A DNA stretch of 64,000 nt from an uncultured Roseibium sp. (GCF_947494555.1 NZ_CANLVF010000003.1:682001-746000); one strand, 5' to 3'; shown: positions 30,845 through 40,654, numbered from the stretch's first letter. The notes: a model not told the origin generated them from the sequence alone. Program-made: numbers and translations.

Positions 30845-32041
30845 ATGAACGTTCTGCCAGACAGGTTTTTAAGAGATCTTCACACGCTCCGCTCCTTCGG
30901 CGCGAGTGACGTGGGCAAGGGAGTGGTGCGTCCGGCATTTTCCGAACCAGACGTGGCTGCCCGAAAGTGGTTGATCAACCAGTTTGAGGCGGCGGGCCTG
31001 GCCGCACATGTGGATCCTGCGGGCAACGTCTTCGGCCTGACCGATGCTCCATCCATACTCTTGGGATCTCACACCGATACCCAGCCCGAAGGAGGCTGGC
31101 TCGATGGGGCATTGGGTGTCATCGTCGCATTGGAGATCGCGCGTGCTGCGAAAGAGGTGGGCGGTCCGCCAGTGTCAGTCGTGAACTTCCAGGATGAAGA
31201 AGGGCGGTTTGGTGCGCTGACTGGATCCAGCATTTATTCAGGCAAGACCACACTTGCAGAGGCCGACGAATTCACGGACATGAACGGGGTCGCTTTCCAC
31301 GATGCACGGTCTTCAATGGCGGATCTTGCAGGCGCGTTCGTGCCGCATAACCAGTTCTCGGGTTTCATTGAACTCCATATCGAACAGGGCAGCACATTGG
31401 ACGACGCGGGCGAGGCGATTGGCGTTGTCACAGATATTGTCGGATCCCGGCAGCTGCAGGTCACCCTGACAGGTCAGCAAAACCACGCCGGCACCACGCT
31501 GATGCACCAGCGAAGAGATGCGTTTCAGGCGCTGTCGGCATTCAACGCCGCGCTAAACGACCGCCTTCGAAACATCGTGACACCGCGCACAGTCTGGACG
31601 ATTGGCCGGATACAAGTTAAGCCCAATGCACCCTCCATTGTGCCCGGTGAAGTGGTGTTCGACGTGCAGTGGCGCGATGTTGATGACGATCGGCTTGCCC
31701 GGATGGAAACTCTTATTCGCGATCTTGTTGCCGAAATTGCCGTTGACCATGGAATGCAGGTCGAAATTGTGCCGATCAAGGCACTGCAGCCGGTTCCAAT
31801 GGACGCCACCTTGCGCGCGGCTTTGAGAGCCGCAGCCGAGGCGCAGGCCCCGGGTAAATGGCGCGAGATGCCGTCGGGCGCCTTACACGATGCTTCAAAC
31901 GTGGCGCAGGTGATGCCGTCAGCGATGTTGTTTGTTCCGTCGATTGACGGGATCAGCCACGATTTTGCCGAGGACACGCACGAGGCCGACTTGATAACCG
32001 GCCTGCGTGTGCTGGCGGATGCCGTCAGCCGACTAAACTGA
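30845..32041 (+). CDS. Zn-dependent amidohydrolase, N-carbamoyl-L-amino acid hydrolase type (M20)
   Basis: A 398-residue member of the hydantoinase/carbamoylase group of the M20 family. Metal-binding segments are [18 protein letters not shown] (His74 and Asp85 region), FQDEEGRFG near 120 and IELHIEQG near 180; [11 protein letters not shown] near 345 supplies a further ligand region. Relatives hydrolyse N-carbamoyl amino acids, ureidoglycolate or N-acyl linkages. No hydantoinase or uptake system lies beside it, so the substrate is open. Confidence 0.9.
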   Translation: MNVLPDRFLRDLHTLRSFGASDVGKGVVRPAFSEPDVAARKWLINQFEAAGLAAHVDPAGNVFGLTDAPSILLGSHTDTQPEGGWLDGALGVIVALEIARAAKEVGGPPVSVVNFQDEEGRFGALTGSSIYSGKTTLAEADEFTDMNGVAFHDARSSMADLAGAFVPHNQFSGFIELHIEQGSTLDDAGEAIGVVTDIVGSRQLQVTLTGQQNHAGTTLMHQRRDAFQALSAFNAALNDRLRNIVTPRTVWTIGRIQVKPNAPSIVPGEVVFDVQWRDVDDDRLARMETLIRDLVAEIAVDHGMQVEIVPIKALQPVPMDATLRAALRAAAEAQAPGKWREMPSGALHDASNVAQVMPSAMLFVPSIDGISHDFAEDTHEADLITGLRVLADAVSRLN

Positions 32042-32559
32042 AACAATTGTCAAACCAGAACTCTGTTGCTCAAACGCTTGTGCTCTCCGATAAACTTGCC
32101 GCCGGACAATAGACTTCCCGAAGCTGGCCTGGCTCTTCGAGGTCAACTTGTTGCCGCAGAACCAACAGGAAGAGCTTCTCCAGTCGGCGGACCAGCCAAG
32201 CAAATCGGCCATTCGATCTGACTGCAACGAATGGCCGCTTCCCACTCAACTCGTTTATTTGGTGCGTCTTGAACGAACGTCTGCTTTCAGGCTCAAGCTT
32301 CAACCGGCGAACGTCCGAATTGGAAGCGCAAAGCAGCAGTTTCAGTGAAAGAAGCTAGATCATGCTAGGCGCGACAGCAGCTCGCGATTCCGTTAGAAAT
32401 ATTTCGTAAAAAAATTTAGTCATTATTTTCAATAGCTTATATCTGAAAATCGAGTCAGATGCGGGATGACGAGACCTGCGCCTGTTGCAATGCACCCGCA
32501 GCTTGTTAGGGTCCGCTCGAAATTTAGCGCTCAGATTTGCGCTATTCAGAGAACTGGCA
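32042..32559. other. Gene-free stretch upstream of metK
   Basis: No gene is supported. 32258-32314 is a copy of the dispersed repeat; 32380-32455 is A/T-rich and may hold the metK promoter, though no clean -35/-10 pair was identified. Confidence 0.45.
32258..32314 (+). repeat. Dispersed intergenic repeat, copy 2
   Basis: Aligns with 37104-37160 at about 80 percent identity by hand over 57 bases, sharing TGCGTCT, GCTTTC and CGGCGAACG blocks. Confidence 0.6.
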
Positions 32560-32752
32560 ACAGACCCCGGGTCTGTCGCACCTGCAGGTCGGAGCACCCC
32601 GCTCCATCGCGGTGCGCATCGTGCCTCACAGTCCGACTGTGGTCCGCAACTCCCCAGGGCCGCTCCATCATCACGTGCATTTGCCATGCATATTTTGTCG
32701 GACGCAATGCAGAAAAGAACCACTTGAACCCACCAGCCGCGCAGGTGGTGGG
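32560..32752 (+). promoter_or_regulatory. Hairpin-rich leader upstream of metK
   Basis: Four inverted repeats lie in this leader: a 17-bp odd palindrome (32560-32576), ggagc/gctcc (32591-32605), a 15-bp odd palindrome (32627-32641) and cccacc/ggtggg (32729-32734 and 32747-32752). The 9-mer CGCTCCATC occurs at 32600-32608 and 32661-32669. It does not match the SAM-II or SAM/SAH riboswitch consensus that I know. A regulatory RNA leader is possible but inferred. Confidence 0.35.
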
Positions 32753-32809
32753 ATCGCGCGCGTGCGCCCTGGACAACGTCGATCTGTGGAATTCAACGAA
32801 GGAAGACCA

Positions 32810-33998
32810 ATGAACGCTAAAACTTGGCTTTTCACCAGCGAATCTGTGTCTGAGGGCCACCCAGACAAAGTGTGCGACCGCATCTCCGATTCTATTCTTG
32901 ATGCCTTTCTAGCGGTGGAGCCGCACGCACGCGTCGCTTGCGAAACACTCACCACCACAAATCACGTCACCGTTGCCGGAGAAGTGCGTGGTCCACAAAG
33001 CGTTCTAGCCGACGTCGAAAATTTGGTTCGCACTGCCGTCAAGGACATTGGTTACGAACAAGATGGCTTCCATTGGCAGACAATGGAAGTGGTCAATCGG
33101 TTGCACCAACAATCCTCAGACATCGCGATGGGAGTCGACGAAGGCAGCAAAGGCGAAGAAGGTGCAGGCGACCAGGGCATCATGTTCGGATATGCCTGCA
33201 ATGAGACTGAAGAACTCATGCCGGCGCCGATCATGCTGTCGCACAATATTCTGCGCAAGATGGCCGAGGCACGCAAATCCGGCAGGGAACCAAGGCTTGG
33301 ACCGGATTCAAAAAGCCAAATAACGCTCAAATATGAAAATGGCCACCCCATCGGAATCGACGCTGTCGTCGTTTCCACGCAGCATCATCTAGATGTCACC
33401 CAGGATGAAGTCCGCGACGCGGTATTGCCTTTCATCCTGCATGAACTCCCGGTCGGCTGGTCCGTTCCTCAGGAGCGCATTTTCATCAATCCGACAGGGC
33501 GTTTCGTCATCGGCGGACCCGACGGTGATGCGGGTCTCACCGGTCGCAAGATCATTGTCGATACCTATGGTGGCGCCGCCCCTCACGGTGGCGGAGCGTT
33601 CTCCGGAAAAGACCCGACCAAAGTGGATCGGTCGGCAGCGTATGCCGCACGGTATCTGGCGAAAAAATTTCGTTGCGGCCAACTTGGCGGATCGCTGCCT
33701 TATCCAACTGGCCTATGCGATCGGGATTCCTGATCCGGTTGCGGTTTATGTCGATACGCAGGGCACAGGCAAAGTTGACGAGACAGAACTTGCAACGGTG
33801 CTGAGGGAGATGGTGCGCCTGACACCACGCGGTATCCGCGACCGTCTCGGCCTTTCGAGGCCGATTTATGCTCGCACCTCTGCATATGGCCACTTCGGCC
33901 GCACTCCGGAAGAAGACGGCGGTTTCGGCTGGGAGCGGACTGACCTTGCCCAGGACCTGGCACTCCATTTCGGCGCGCGCGCTGATGCAGCCGAGTAA
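32810..33998 (+). pseudogene. metK: Methionine adenosyltransferase, frameshifted in an A6 tract
   Basis: MetK makes S-adenosylmethionine from methionine and ATP. The start at 32810 follows GGAAG. Key motifs are intact: [33 protein letters not shown] and [17 protein letters not shown]. After ARYLAK the frame breaks at the A-run 33662-33667 and stops at 33733, whereas the frame one base later continues with [26 protein letters not shown] and a normal C-terminus ending at 33998. Removing one A would give a 395-residue protein of normal length. The defect may be a recent mutation, a sequencing error, or a site of slippage. A second metK elsewhere in the genome would be needed if this copy is dead. 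Confidence 0.9.
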
Positions 33999-34083
33999 CT
34001 ATCCAGTCCAGTTTTCAAAAGATCCTCGTGCGGTGATTTCGACGCCGCACAGCGCCGCTATGGACAATTCACGGAGTTAGCAG

Positions 34084-34953
34084 ATGACGAAGAATCCCGA
34101 TTTTGACGAGATCAATGAAGCCAAGGCGTGCATGGATAATATTTATGACCAGGCAGATCCGGGGCCCTATTTTCGTGAGTTGCAAAAGCTAGGCTATGTT
34201 ATCCCGAACGAAGCTAAACCAGTCTTTCAGAAACTGATCAGTCAAATGAAACTACAGCGGGACGGCTCCTTGAACGTGCTGGACCTCGGTTGCTCTTACG
34301 GCATCAATTCGGCAATTCTCAAACACGATTTGTCGATGTCCAAATTGTATCGGCACTGGGGACAGAAGCGTGCCGAAAGCGAGACCCTGAAGGAAAACGT
34401 TGAGTATCATAAGCAATATTTTGCTGCCCTTGATCGACCGGAAGACATAAAAGTGATTGGGCTAGATGTGGCAAAAAACGCTGTTTCATACGCTGAGGAT
34501 ATAGGCCTGTTGGATAGTGGCCTTACTTGTAACCTGGAAACTCAGCCGGTCCCGGCCTCGGCAAAAGGTGATTTGGAGGCGGTTGATCTGGTCACCTCGA
34601 CAGGATGCGTTGGTTACATCACCGAAAAGAGCTTCGATCACTTGTTACCAACGATCACGCACGGACGCCCGCCCTGGATCGCCAACTTTGTGCTGAGAAT
34701 GTTCCCTTATGACGCGATCGAGGAGACTCTTTCACACTGGGGTTACGTTACCGAGAAATATGAAGGTCAGACCTACATTCAGCGCGAATTCGCCTCTTCA
34801 AAGGAACAAGACCAGGTATTGGAGCGGTTGATTGGAGAAGGAATAGACCCGAAGGGCAAAGAGACTGAAGGTGAGCTCCTCGCTGAATTCTATCTATCTC
34901 GTCCGAAAGCAGACGCGGCCGACGTACCAATTGAGCGCCTTTTTGCTGCTTAA
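34084..34953 (+). CDS. Class I SAM-dependent methyltransferase-fold enzyme
   Basis: A 289-residue protein with SAM motif I NVLDLGCSYGIN at about 64-75 and an acidic motif II-like GLDVAKNAVSYAED near 128-141. The N-terminus IYDQADPGPYFRELQKLGYVIP is characteristic of a small family of predicted methyltransferases without an assigned substrate that I can name. It lies 85 nt after metK on the same strand, so SAM production and use appear paired. SAM-using enzymes of this fold that do not methylate, such as azetidine-2-carboxylate synthases, are an alternative that cannot be excluded. Confidence 0.8.
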   Translation: MTKNPDFDEINEAKACMDNIYDQADPGPYFRELQKLGYVIPNEAKPVFQKLISQMKLQRDGSLNVLDLGCSYGINSAILKHDLSMSKLYRHWGQKRAESETLKENVEYHKQYFAALDRPEDIKVIGLDVAKNAVSYAEDIGLLDSGLTCNLETQPVPASAKGDLEAVDLVTSTGCVGYITEKSFDHLLPTITHGRPPWIANFVLRMFPYDAIEETLSHWGYVTEKYEGQTYIQREFASSKEQDQVLERLIGEGIDPKGKETEGELLAEFYLSRPKADAADVPIERLFAA

Positions 34954-35308
34954 ATTCGTTGCTTTGTATCGGCTAGGCGGGATCTGTAATGTCAAGGCAC
35001 GCGGAGCAACCAGGTTGCGGTTCCGTCAGTCGAGAGGCGCGGAGTGTCAGGTATTGCGATGTCATTCAGCGCCCGCGAATGTCCGAAAAGGGCGCGCAAA
35101 CCGGCAGGTGCTCGCGCTCGCCGATTACGCGGTCCTTGGTAAGCAGAAAAAGTTCCATGACGGCTCTGCCAACGGCAAGCCATTGTGCGCCAAGGTGCCC
35201 GTTTCGGCATTTGGATGAAGCGCGACGGAAGGTGGCTGCAGCGCTACTAACAGGAGATCGACACCATTCTGCATAACTCGTAAGACTTATGCAGGAGCCA
35301 GACATGGT
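34954..35308. other. Gene-free stretch between methyltransferase and POT transporter
   Basis: No gene is supported; short frames on both strands lack recognisable families. A GCGAATGTCCGAAAAGGGCGC segment near 35070 resembles part of the dispersed repeat. Confidence 0.4.
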
Positions 35309-36787
35309 TCACGCGTCCCGTTCGTCGTCCGCTGCATTGCGCCATTGGGCAATCACCGGCAGCAGTGCAATCAGCAATAGACCAACGCCCAGGGCGAGCA
35401 GACCATAGTCGAGAAACGCAGCCTGGCTTGTCGCCACTTTGCCGGCCAGGCCCGTACCCTCGGGAACCGCTGCGAGCTTCGCAAGAAGGCCACTGCCATA
35501 GTTTCCAAGCGCGTGAACCATGAACCACATGCCCATTGCAAAGCCCATCAACTCACGGGTTGCGAGGCGACTTACCATGGAAAGCCCGATCGGCTCGACG
35601 AGAAGCTCCGCGACACTGAACAGCAAAAAGAAAACGATCAGCCACAGGGGTGATACCAACCCACCAGCACCCGGAGGTGCCAACGCAAGCGAGCAATAGG
35701 CCGCACCGAGCAGCAGAAGCCCGACGGCGAACCTGATGCTTTCGGACGGTGTTATGTCACGCCCCGCGAGCCGGAACCACAAGATCGACATCAGTGGCGC
35801 GCCGATGATGATGACGAGCGAATTGAGCGACAGAAAAGCACTCGAAGGGATTTCGAAGCCTATGACAGTCCGATCGACCCCCTGAGCTATGAAGAGCAGG
35901 ATTGTATCGGCATCCTGGTTGTAGACCGCCCAGAAAATGACACCGAAGGTAAAGAGCATCAGCATGACAAGCGCACGCTGCCGGCTTTTTGCATCCAGGC
36001 GCAGAACCGTGAAAAGGAAATAACCGAAAACCGCGGCGCAGACGACAGCGATGATCTCGCCGGTGGCAAAGGCATGAAACAGGAGCAAGTTGCTGAGCAC
36101 GACCAGAGCGATTGTACCGACCGCAAGCCATAAAAAGTTAGGGAGTCCGGCAAAGTCTGCCCGCATCAGCGGCCGATCAGCGGGTGCGGCGCCGACACTG
36201 CGAAACACGCGACCGCGCGCCAGCAGCGCAGCAAAGGCGAGTAATTTACCAAGTCCGGCGACGAGGAAGGCCGTGTGGTAGCCGAATTCGCGTGACAACA
36301 ACCCCGCGCCAAGTGCCGCGGCGCCGGCACCAATATTGATGCCCATGTACAAAAGCGTATAGCCGCTGTCGCGCCGCGGATCGTCCTTTTCGTAAAGCAA
36401 GCCCAAAAGGCTGGAAACGCTGGGCTTGTAATACCCATTGCCGACGAGCAGCGCGGCCAGGCCGACAAAGGCGGCCGCCTTCACGCCGGTGGCGAGAAGC
36501 AGGCTGCCGCTGGCCATGATGGCAAGACCGATGAGTGTTGCCGCGCGGAAGCCGAGCAACCGGTCTGCGATGATGCCGCCGGCAAAAGTCGTCGAATAGA
36601 TGAGCGCCGTATAGGTGCCATAAAGCAGCGACGCCTCGACCTCGGAAAAGCCAATCCTGCTAACGGCATAGGGAATAAGGAGAAATACGGCCGTATAAAA
36701 GCCGTAGCGCTCACACAGTTCAACGAGGAAGAGAAGGTAAAAGCCTTTGGGCTGCGGCGTCATGGCGGGACTCGGCGGCGTGCGCAT
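35309..36787 (-). CDS. POT/PTR-type peptide MFS transporter
   Basis: A 492-residue major-facilitator protein with about twelve to fourteen hydrophobic helices. The N-terminal ELCERYGFYTAV corresponds to the ExxERFxxYG proton-coupling motif of POT transporters, and YTLLYMGINIGAGAA to the second POT signature. Family members import di- and tripeptides with protons. The central arginine of ERxxxY is present. An internal ATG seven codons in (MTPQPKG) is an alternative start. It stands alone between gene-free stretches. Confidence 0.85.
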   Translation of the reverse strand: MRTPPSPAMTPQPKGFYLLFLVELCERYGFYTAVFLLIPYAVSRIGFSEVEASLLYGTYTALIYSTTFAGGIIADRLLGFRAATLIGLAIMASGSLLLATGVKAAAFVGLAALLVGNGYYKPSVSSLLGLLYEKDDPRRDSGYTLLYMGINIGAGAAALGAGLLSREFGYHTAFLVAGLGKLLAFAALLARGRVFRSVGAAPADRPLMRADFAGLPNFLWLAVGTIALVVLSNLLLFHAFATGEIIAVVCAAVFGYFLFTVLRLDAKSRQRALVMLMLFTFGVIFWAVYNQDADTILLFIAQGVDRTVIGFEIPSSAFLSLNSLVIIIGAPLMSILWFRLAGRDITPSESIRFAVGLLLLGAAYCSLALAPPGAGGLVSPLWLIVFFLLFSVAELLVEPIGLSMVSRLATRELMGFAMGMWFMVHALGNYGSGLLAKLAAVPEGTGLAGKVATSQAAFLDYGLLALGVGLLLIALLPVIAQWRNAADDERDA

Positions 36788-37278
36788 TTCGGCTCCGTGA
36801 GCCGGGACGATAGTATCGACCGTTGAACAGATCCTTTATAGGAGTGCAGCGCGATTCGGCAAAGCGCCTTCTTCCGAACCGACAACCGGACCCTGAAAGC
36901 GTCATGCAGCGTGCCCACTTCCCTACAGAACAGAAAAACCTTGTCGCCGCATATCAACCTCCTTCCAAGAAGTTGCCGGTTAAAAGGGAACGACCAGAAA
37001 AGCGGTCAATCAGACCACCTAACCTTATGGCGGCTTAATCCGCCCGCGTAACTGCCGCTCACCGCGAACGCAGCGAAGGTCTTCTTCCCGCCCATCCTGT
37101 GAATTTGCTGCGTCTCAAATGAATGTCCGCTTTCGGGCGCAGGCTTCAACGCGGCGAACGACCAATAAGGCGGCCCATTTCAGTCGCTCTGTCCCGACGT
37201 AGCGAAAGACGCTCTCGAGCCCAATCACCTCTCAATTATTGGCATTGACGCCCACCCGAAAGCTGACACCTATAGGTC
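36788..37278. other. Gene-free stretch with dispersed repeats
   Basis: No gene is supported. It holds the clearest repeat copy (37099-37160) and a shorter inverted match near 37245-37272 (CCCACCCGAAAGCTGACACC on the plus strand). Confidence 0.5.
37099..37160 (+). repeat. Dispersed intergenic repeat, copy 3
   Basis: Reference copy for the family: TGTGAATTTGCTGCGTCT, then TGAATGTCCGCTTTCGGGCG and CAACGCGGCGAACG. Matches 32258-32314 at about 80 percent and 29993-30057 at about two thirds. Confidence 0.6.
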
Positions 37279-37788
37279 ATGACTTTGCGCAAGCCAAAAA
37301 AATCAGATGCTTCTAGCATTGCAGCAATCTCGATTGAGGTATGGATAGGCACTTACCTTAAGCGTGGTGTAAACGCCTTTTTTGCAGACTATGCTTTGGA
37401 AGAGTTTACACCCTCGAAGATCGAGAGCCTCATATCTGACCCTAATCAATTCATCCTCGTTTCTGAGAATGAGGAAGGAATTGACGCGTTCATACGCGTA
37501 TCCTCAGCAAGCAAAGCGCCGGTATCAGGCTGTTCGGAAACGGAGATTGCAACTTTTTATGTTCAGCCACGCCATCATGGCAAGGGCATCGGTAAACGTC
37601 TGCTAAATGCGGCGCTCCAACACTGTCGTGAAAAAAATGTCGATTCTGTTTGGCTAACAACCAATGCCGAAAATGATCCCGCAATCGCTTTCTATCTCGC
37701 ACAGGGTTTTGAGCATGTCGGGGAAACCCACTTCCGAATCGACGACGAGGGATATCTGAACAATGTTTACTCGTATCGCTTGTCATGA
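37279..37788 (+). CDS. GNAT family N-acetyltransferase, lower G+C
   Basis: A 169-residue GNAT protein. ATFYVQPRHHGKGIGKRLL at about 94-112 is the acetyl-CoA-binding motif (QxxGxG type), and NDPAIAFYLAQGFEHVG near 133-149 is the C-terminal motif. The acceptor is unknown; the layout resembles small-molecule and toxin-resistance acetyltransferases. Its G+C content is visibly lower than that of its neighbours, and it sits next to dispersed repeats, suggesting recent acquisition. Confidence 0.85.
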   Translation: MTLRKPKKSDASSIAAISIEVWIGTYLKRGVNAFFADYALEEFTPSKIESLISDPNQFILVSENEEGIDAFIRVSSASKAPVSGCSETEIATFYVQPRHHGKGIGKRLLNAALQHCREKNVDSVWLTTNAENDPAIAFYLAQGFEHVGETHFRIDDEGYLNNVYSYRLS

Positions 37789-38122
37789 TCTTGCCTTGTC
37801 ATTGGCGATGACAGCAAAGTCCACATTTTCGCGATAGGGTCTGAAAGCAACGAAGGTCGGCTGCCAGGATAAACCTGCGAAACAACGAACGACCGAAACG
37901 GAGGCGCGAAGGAGCCATTCATGCTGAGCTCATCATCCTTCGCTCCGGGCTCAAAGGCGACAATCCCTATGTATGAACCGAACGACTGAAAAGCGTCCTC
38001 AAACCGGTCTTTCGAAATTCTTGTTCGCTCAGGGTGCCTGGTGCGTGGCACATAACCGGGCTTTACTCTCGCGAAAGGTCCCCCCGGTAAGCTGGCAGAA
38101 ACCTCTTTTGGACGAGAGAGAA
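37789..38122. other. Gene-free stretch before the ABC exporter
   Basis: No gene is supported. AACGAACGACCGAAACGG near 37885 resembles the tail of the dispersed repeat. The frame of the ABC ATPase extends back to 37973 but is not family-like there. Confidence 0.35.
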
Positions 38123-38920
38123 ATGCCGCCTTACAGTACCCCTGCCCTTCAGATCCTCAATCTTCACAAGTGCTTCACCGAACCGGCCGTCAACGAACTC
38201 TCGCTGACAGTGCGTGGCGGCGAGTTCTATGCCTTGCTGGGTCCGAACGGTGCGGGCAAGACCACCACTCTGCGGATGGTCGCGGGGCTGCTCGAGGCTG
38301 ATGCGGGCTCCGTCAAGATCTGCGGTATCGACGCTTTTTCCAACTCGATTGCCGCCAAACAGGTCCTGGCCTGGGTGCCTGACGAACCCATGGTCTACGA
38401 CAAGCTGACGCCGCTGGAATATCTTGAATTCGTGGCGGGCCTCTGGAGCATGGATCCCGATCTTGCGCGTTTCAAGGCAGACACCCTGCTTGAGTCTTTC
38501 GGACTTGCGCCTCATTCCAATGAACGCTGTGGCGGGTTCTCCAAGGGCATGCGTCAGAAAGTGGCGCTTGCCGGTGCCCTGATCCATGAACCGCGTCTGA
38601 TCATCCTCGACGAGCCGCTCACCGGACTTGATGCAGGGTCTGCGCGTCAGGTGAAGAAGGTGCTCTCCGGCCTTGTTGCCCAAGGCGTGTCGATCATCAT
38701 GACGACACATATCCTTGAAGTCGCGGAGCGCATGGCTGACCGGATCGGGATCATCGCGCGCGGACAGCTCGTTGCCGAAGGAACGCTGGCGGAATTGCGC
38801 GAGCGCGCGAACGCTGACGGCAATTCCCTGGAGGACATATTCCTCGAGATTGTGGGCGGCGTCTCCGCCGGTGACACACACACGGGCATCGCAAATCGCC
38901 TCGACGAGAACGCCGCATGA
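38123..38920 (+). CDS. ABC transporter ATP-binding protein
   Basis: A 265-residue ATPase with Walker A GPNGAGKTT near 45-53, Q-loop region, signature GGFSKGMRQKVALAG, and Walker B LIILDEPLTGLD. The start at 38123 follows a GACGAGAGAG site. The pattern of Q and signature motifs matches the CcmA/NatA type of exporter ATPase. Its stop overlaps the permease start by 4 nt, so the two form one exporter; the cargo is unknown. Confidence 0.9.
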   Translation: MPPYSTPALQILNLHKCFTEPAVNELSLTVRGGEFYALLGPNGAGKTTTLRMVAGLLEADAGSVKICGIDAFSNSIAAKQVLAWVPDEPMVYDKLTPLEYLEFVAGLWSMDPDLARFKADTLLESFGLAPHSNERCGGFSKGMRQKVALAGALIHEPRLIILDEPLTGLDAGSARQVKKVLSGLVAQGVSIIMTTHILEVAERMADRIGIIARGQLVAEGTLAELRERANADGNSLEDIFLEIVGGVSAGDTHTGIANRLDENAA

Positions 38921-40464
38921 GCGTGATCGCAGTCCCTTCCGCCCTGGTGCGGTTTTCACGGCACGAATTGCGGCTCGCCTGGCGGGACTGGGCCTGGATG
39001 TTTTCAGGCTGGCGCAACACCAGCTTGCGGCGGGCTCTCACCGGCATGGGCATATTCTATGCGATCATGCATCTGATCGCCTACGCCGTGCTGTCCCCTC
39101 AATTTGTAGCCGGGTTTGTGCTGGATCAGACCGCACTTGCAATGCTTTCGGTCACTGTGCTGCTCAGCTTTACCATGATGCTGTCACAGGCGATGGAGTC
39201 GGTGACGCGCGCGTTCTATGCCCGTGATGATCTCGACCTGATCCTGTCTTCGCCCGCGCCCTCGCGGGACCTGTTTCTTGTGCGGATCGTCATGATGGCT
39301 TTGACAAGCTGGGTGATGTCGGCGCTTGTCATTTCTCCGTTCCTCAACGTTGCAGTGGTGCTCGGAGGGGAACGTTGGCTTGCCGGATACTTGGTTCTCC
39401 TGACGGTATCGCTGTCTGCAACTGGAGCAGGTGTTTTGATCACGCTCGCGCTGTTCCGAACGATGGGCGCGCAGCGCACGCGCCTTGCTGCGCAAATTCT
39501 GGCTGCCGTCGTTGGCGCGGCCTTCCTGATCGGCATGCAGGTTGTTGCGATCCTTTCCTTTGGATCGATTTCCCGCTTCGCGCTCTTCGACCCGGCTTTT
39601 CTGGCAAACCATGCGCCGGCTGCAGGCTCTGCGTGGTGGTTCCCCGCTCGAGCGGTGGCCGGACAGACCAATGCGGTGTTTCTGTTTTTTGCCGCGTCCC
39701 TCGTGTTTTTTGCGGCGGGAGCCTGGCTTGGCGCGGTTCAGTTTCGCCGCATCGTCGTGTCGGCACTCGGTGTCACGGAAAAGACCCCGCGCGGACGTTC
39801 ATCCGAACGGGCCTTTCGCAGCCACGCACCGCTCGGCGCCCTCGTCTACAAGGAACTCAAGCTGATCGCCCGCGATCCCTGGCTCGTTTCCCAGACGTTG
39901 ATGCAGGTGCTTTATCTGATCCCGCCCGCTGTCATGCTCTGGGTCAGTTTTGGCGAGAACACGGAGATCTCGGTGATCATCGCCCCCGTTATCGTTATGG
40001 CGGTCGGACAGCTGGCCGGCGGTCTTGCGTGGCTGACCATTTCCGGCGAGGACGCGCCCGATCTCATCGCAACGGCACCCATCTCTGCGTTCACACGTCT
40101 TTGGGCAAAGGTTTTGTCGGTCCTGACGCTTGTCGCGGCAATCGTGCTGCCTCTTACGCTGTGTCTGGCGCTGTTATCTTTATGGGGTGCAGCGGTTACC
40201 TTCACCGGTGCAATGATCGCGGCCGCCAGTGCCATTCTGGTTCAGCTCTGGTTTCGTGCGCAGGCCAAACGCACCACTTTCCGCCGAAGGCAGGTCGCTT
40301 CGAAAGCCTCGACGCTCGCGGAGGCAGGAGCGTCCATTTCTTGTGCAGCCGGCACAGCACTCGTCGCGGCTGGGAGCGCGCTGGCGCTCCTTCCCGGTGT
40401 GCTGCTTTTGATTTTGCTCGGGGTCTCCTGGTGTATTCGCCCGAAACAGAGCGCAATGACCTAG
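38917..40464 (+). CDS. ABC transporter permease
   Basis: A 515-residue inner-membrane protein with about twelve hydrophobic helices in two halves separated by a soluble loop near residues 285-320 (KTPRGRSSERAFRSHAPLG). An early YARDDLDLILSSPAPSRDL segment after the first helices is conserved in this permease group. ATGA overlap with the ATPase gene indicates translational coupling. The cargo cannot be inferred. Confidence 0.85.
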   Translation: MSVIAVPSALVRFSRHELRLAWRDWAWMFSGWRNTSLRRALTGMGIFYAIMHLIAYAVLSPQFVAGFVLDQTALAMLSVTVLLSFTMMLSQAMESVTRAFYARDDLDLILSSPAPSRDLFLVRIVMMALTSWVMSALVISPFLNVAVVLGGERWLAGYLVLLTVSLSATGAGVLITLALFRTMGAQRTRLAAQILAAVVGAAFLIGMQVVAILSFGSISRFALFDPAFLANHAPAAGSAWWFPARAVAGQTNAVFLFFAASLVFFAAGAWLGAVQFRRIVVSALGVTEKTPRGRSSERAFRSHAPLGALVYKELKLIARDPWLVSQTLMQVLYLIPPAVMLWVSFGENTEISVIIAPVIVMAVGQLAGGLAWLTISGEDAPDLIATAPISAFTRLWAKVLSVLTLVAAIVLPLTLCLALLSLWGAAVTFTGAMIAAASAILVQLWFRAQAKRTTFRRRQVASKASTLAEAGASISCAAGTALVAAGSALALLPGVLLLILLGVSWCIRPKQSAMT

Positions 40465-40654
40465 TGTATTTGCGCCTTCCAGACGGGTGCCTCTCGATCC
40501 AAAGTTCGCTTTGGGCCGATGGAAACCGCGGTGCTTGAGCTAGCCATGGAATTTCAGCGTCGCACGCACTGGCACGAATTGCGCCCTGCCATTTGAACCC
40601 AGGCATCGCGTTGCCTTTGCGAGGAAAACAGACGGCTTCTGCCGTACACTATGC

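Noticed and set aside
32560..32809. SAM-II or SAM/SAH riboswitch in front of metK
   Set aside because: The consensus stretches I know for these classes (for example the ACGGCTTCCTG core of SAM/SAH) are not present; only unclassified hairpins are seen.
20238..37788. Prophage, genomic island with integrase, or insertion sequence
   Set aside because: The region is accessory-like, but no integrase, transposase, tRNA attachment site or phage gene was found.
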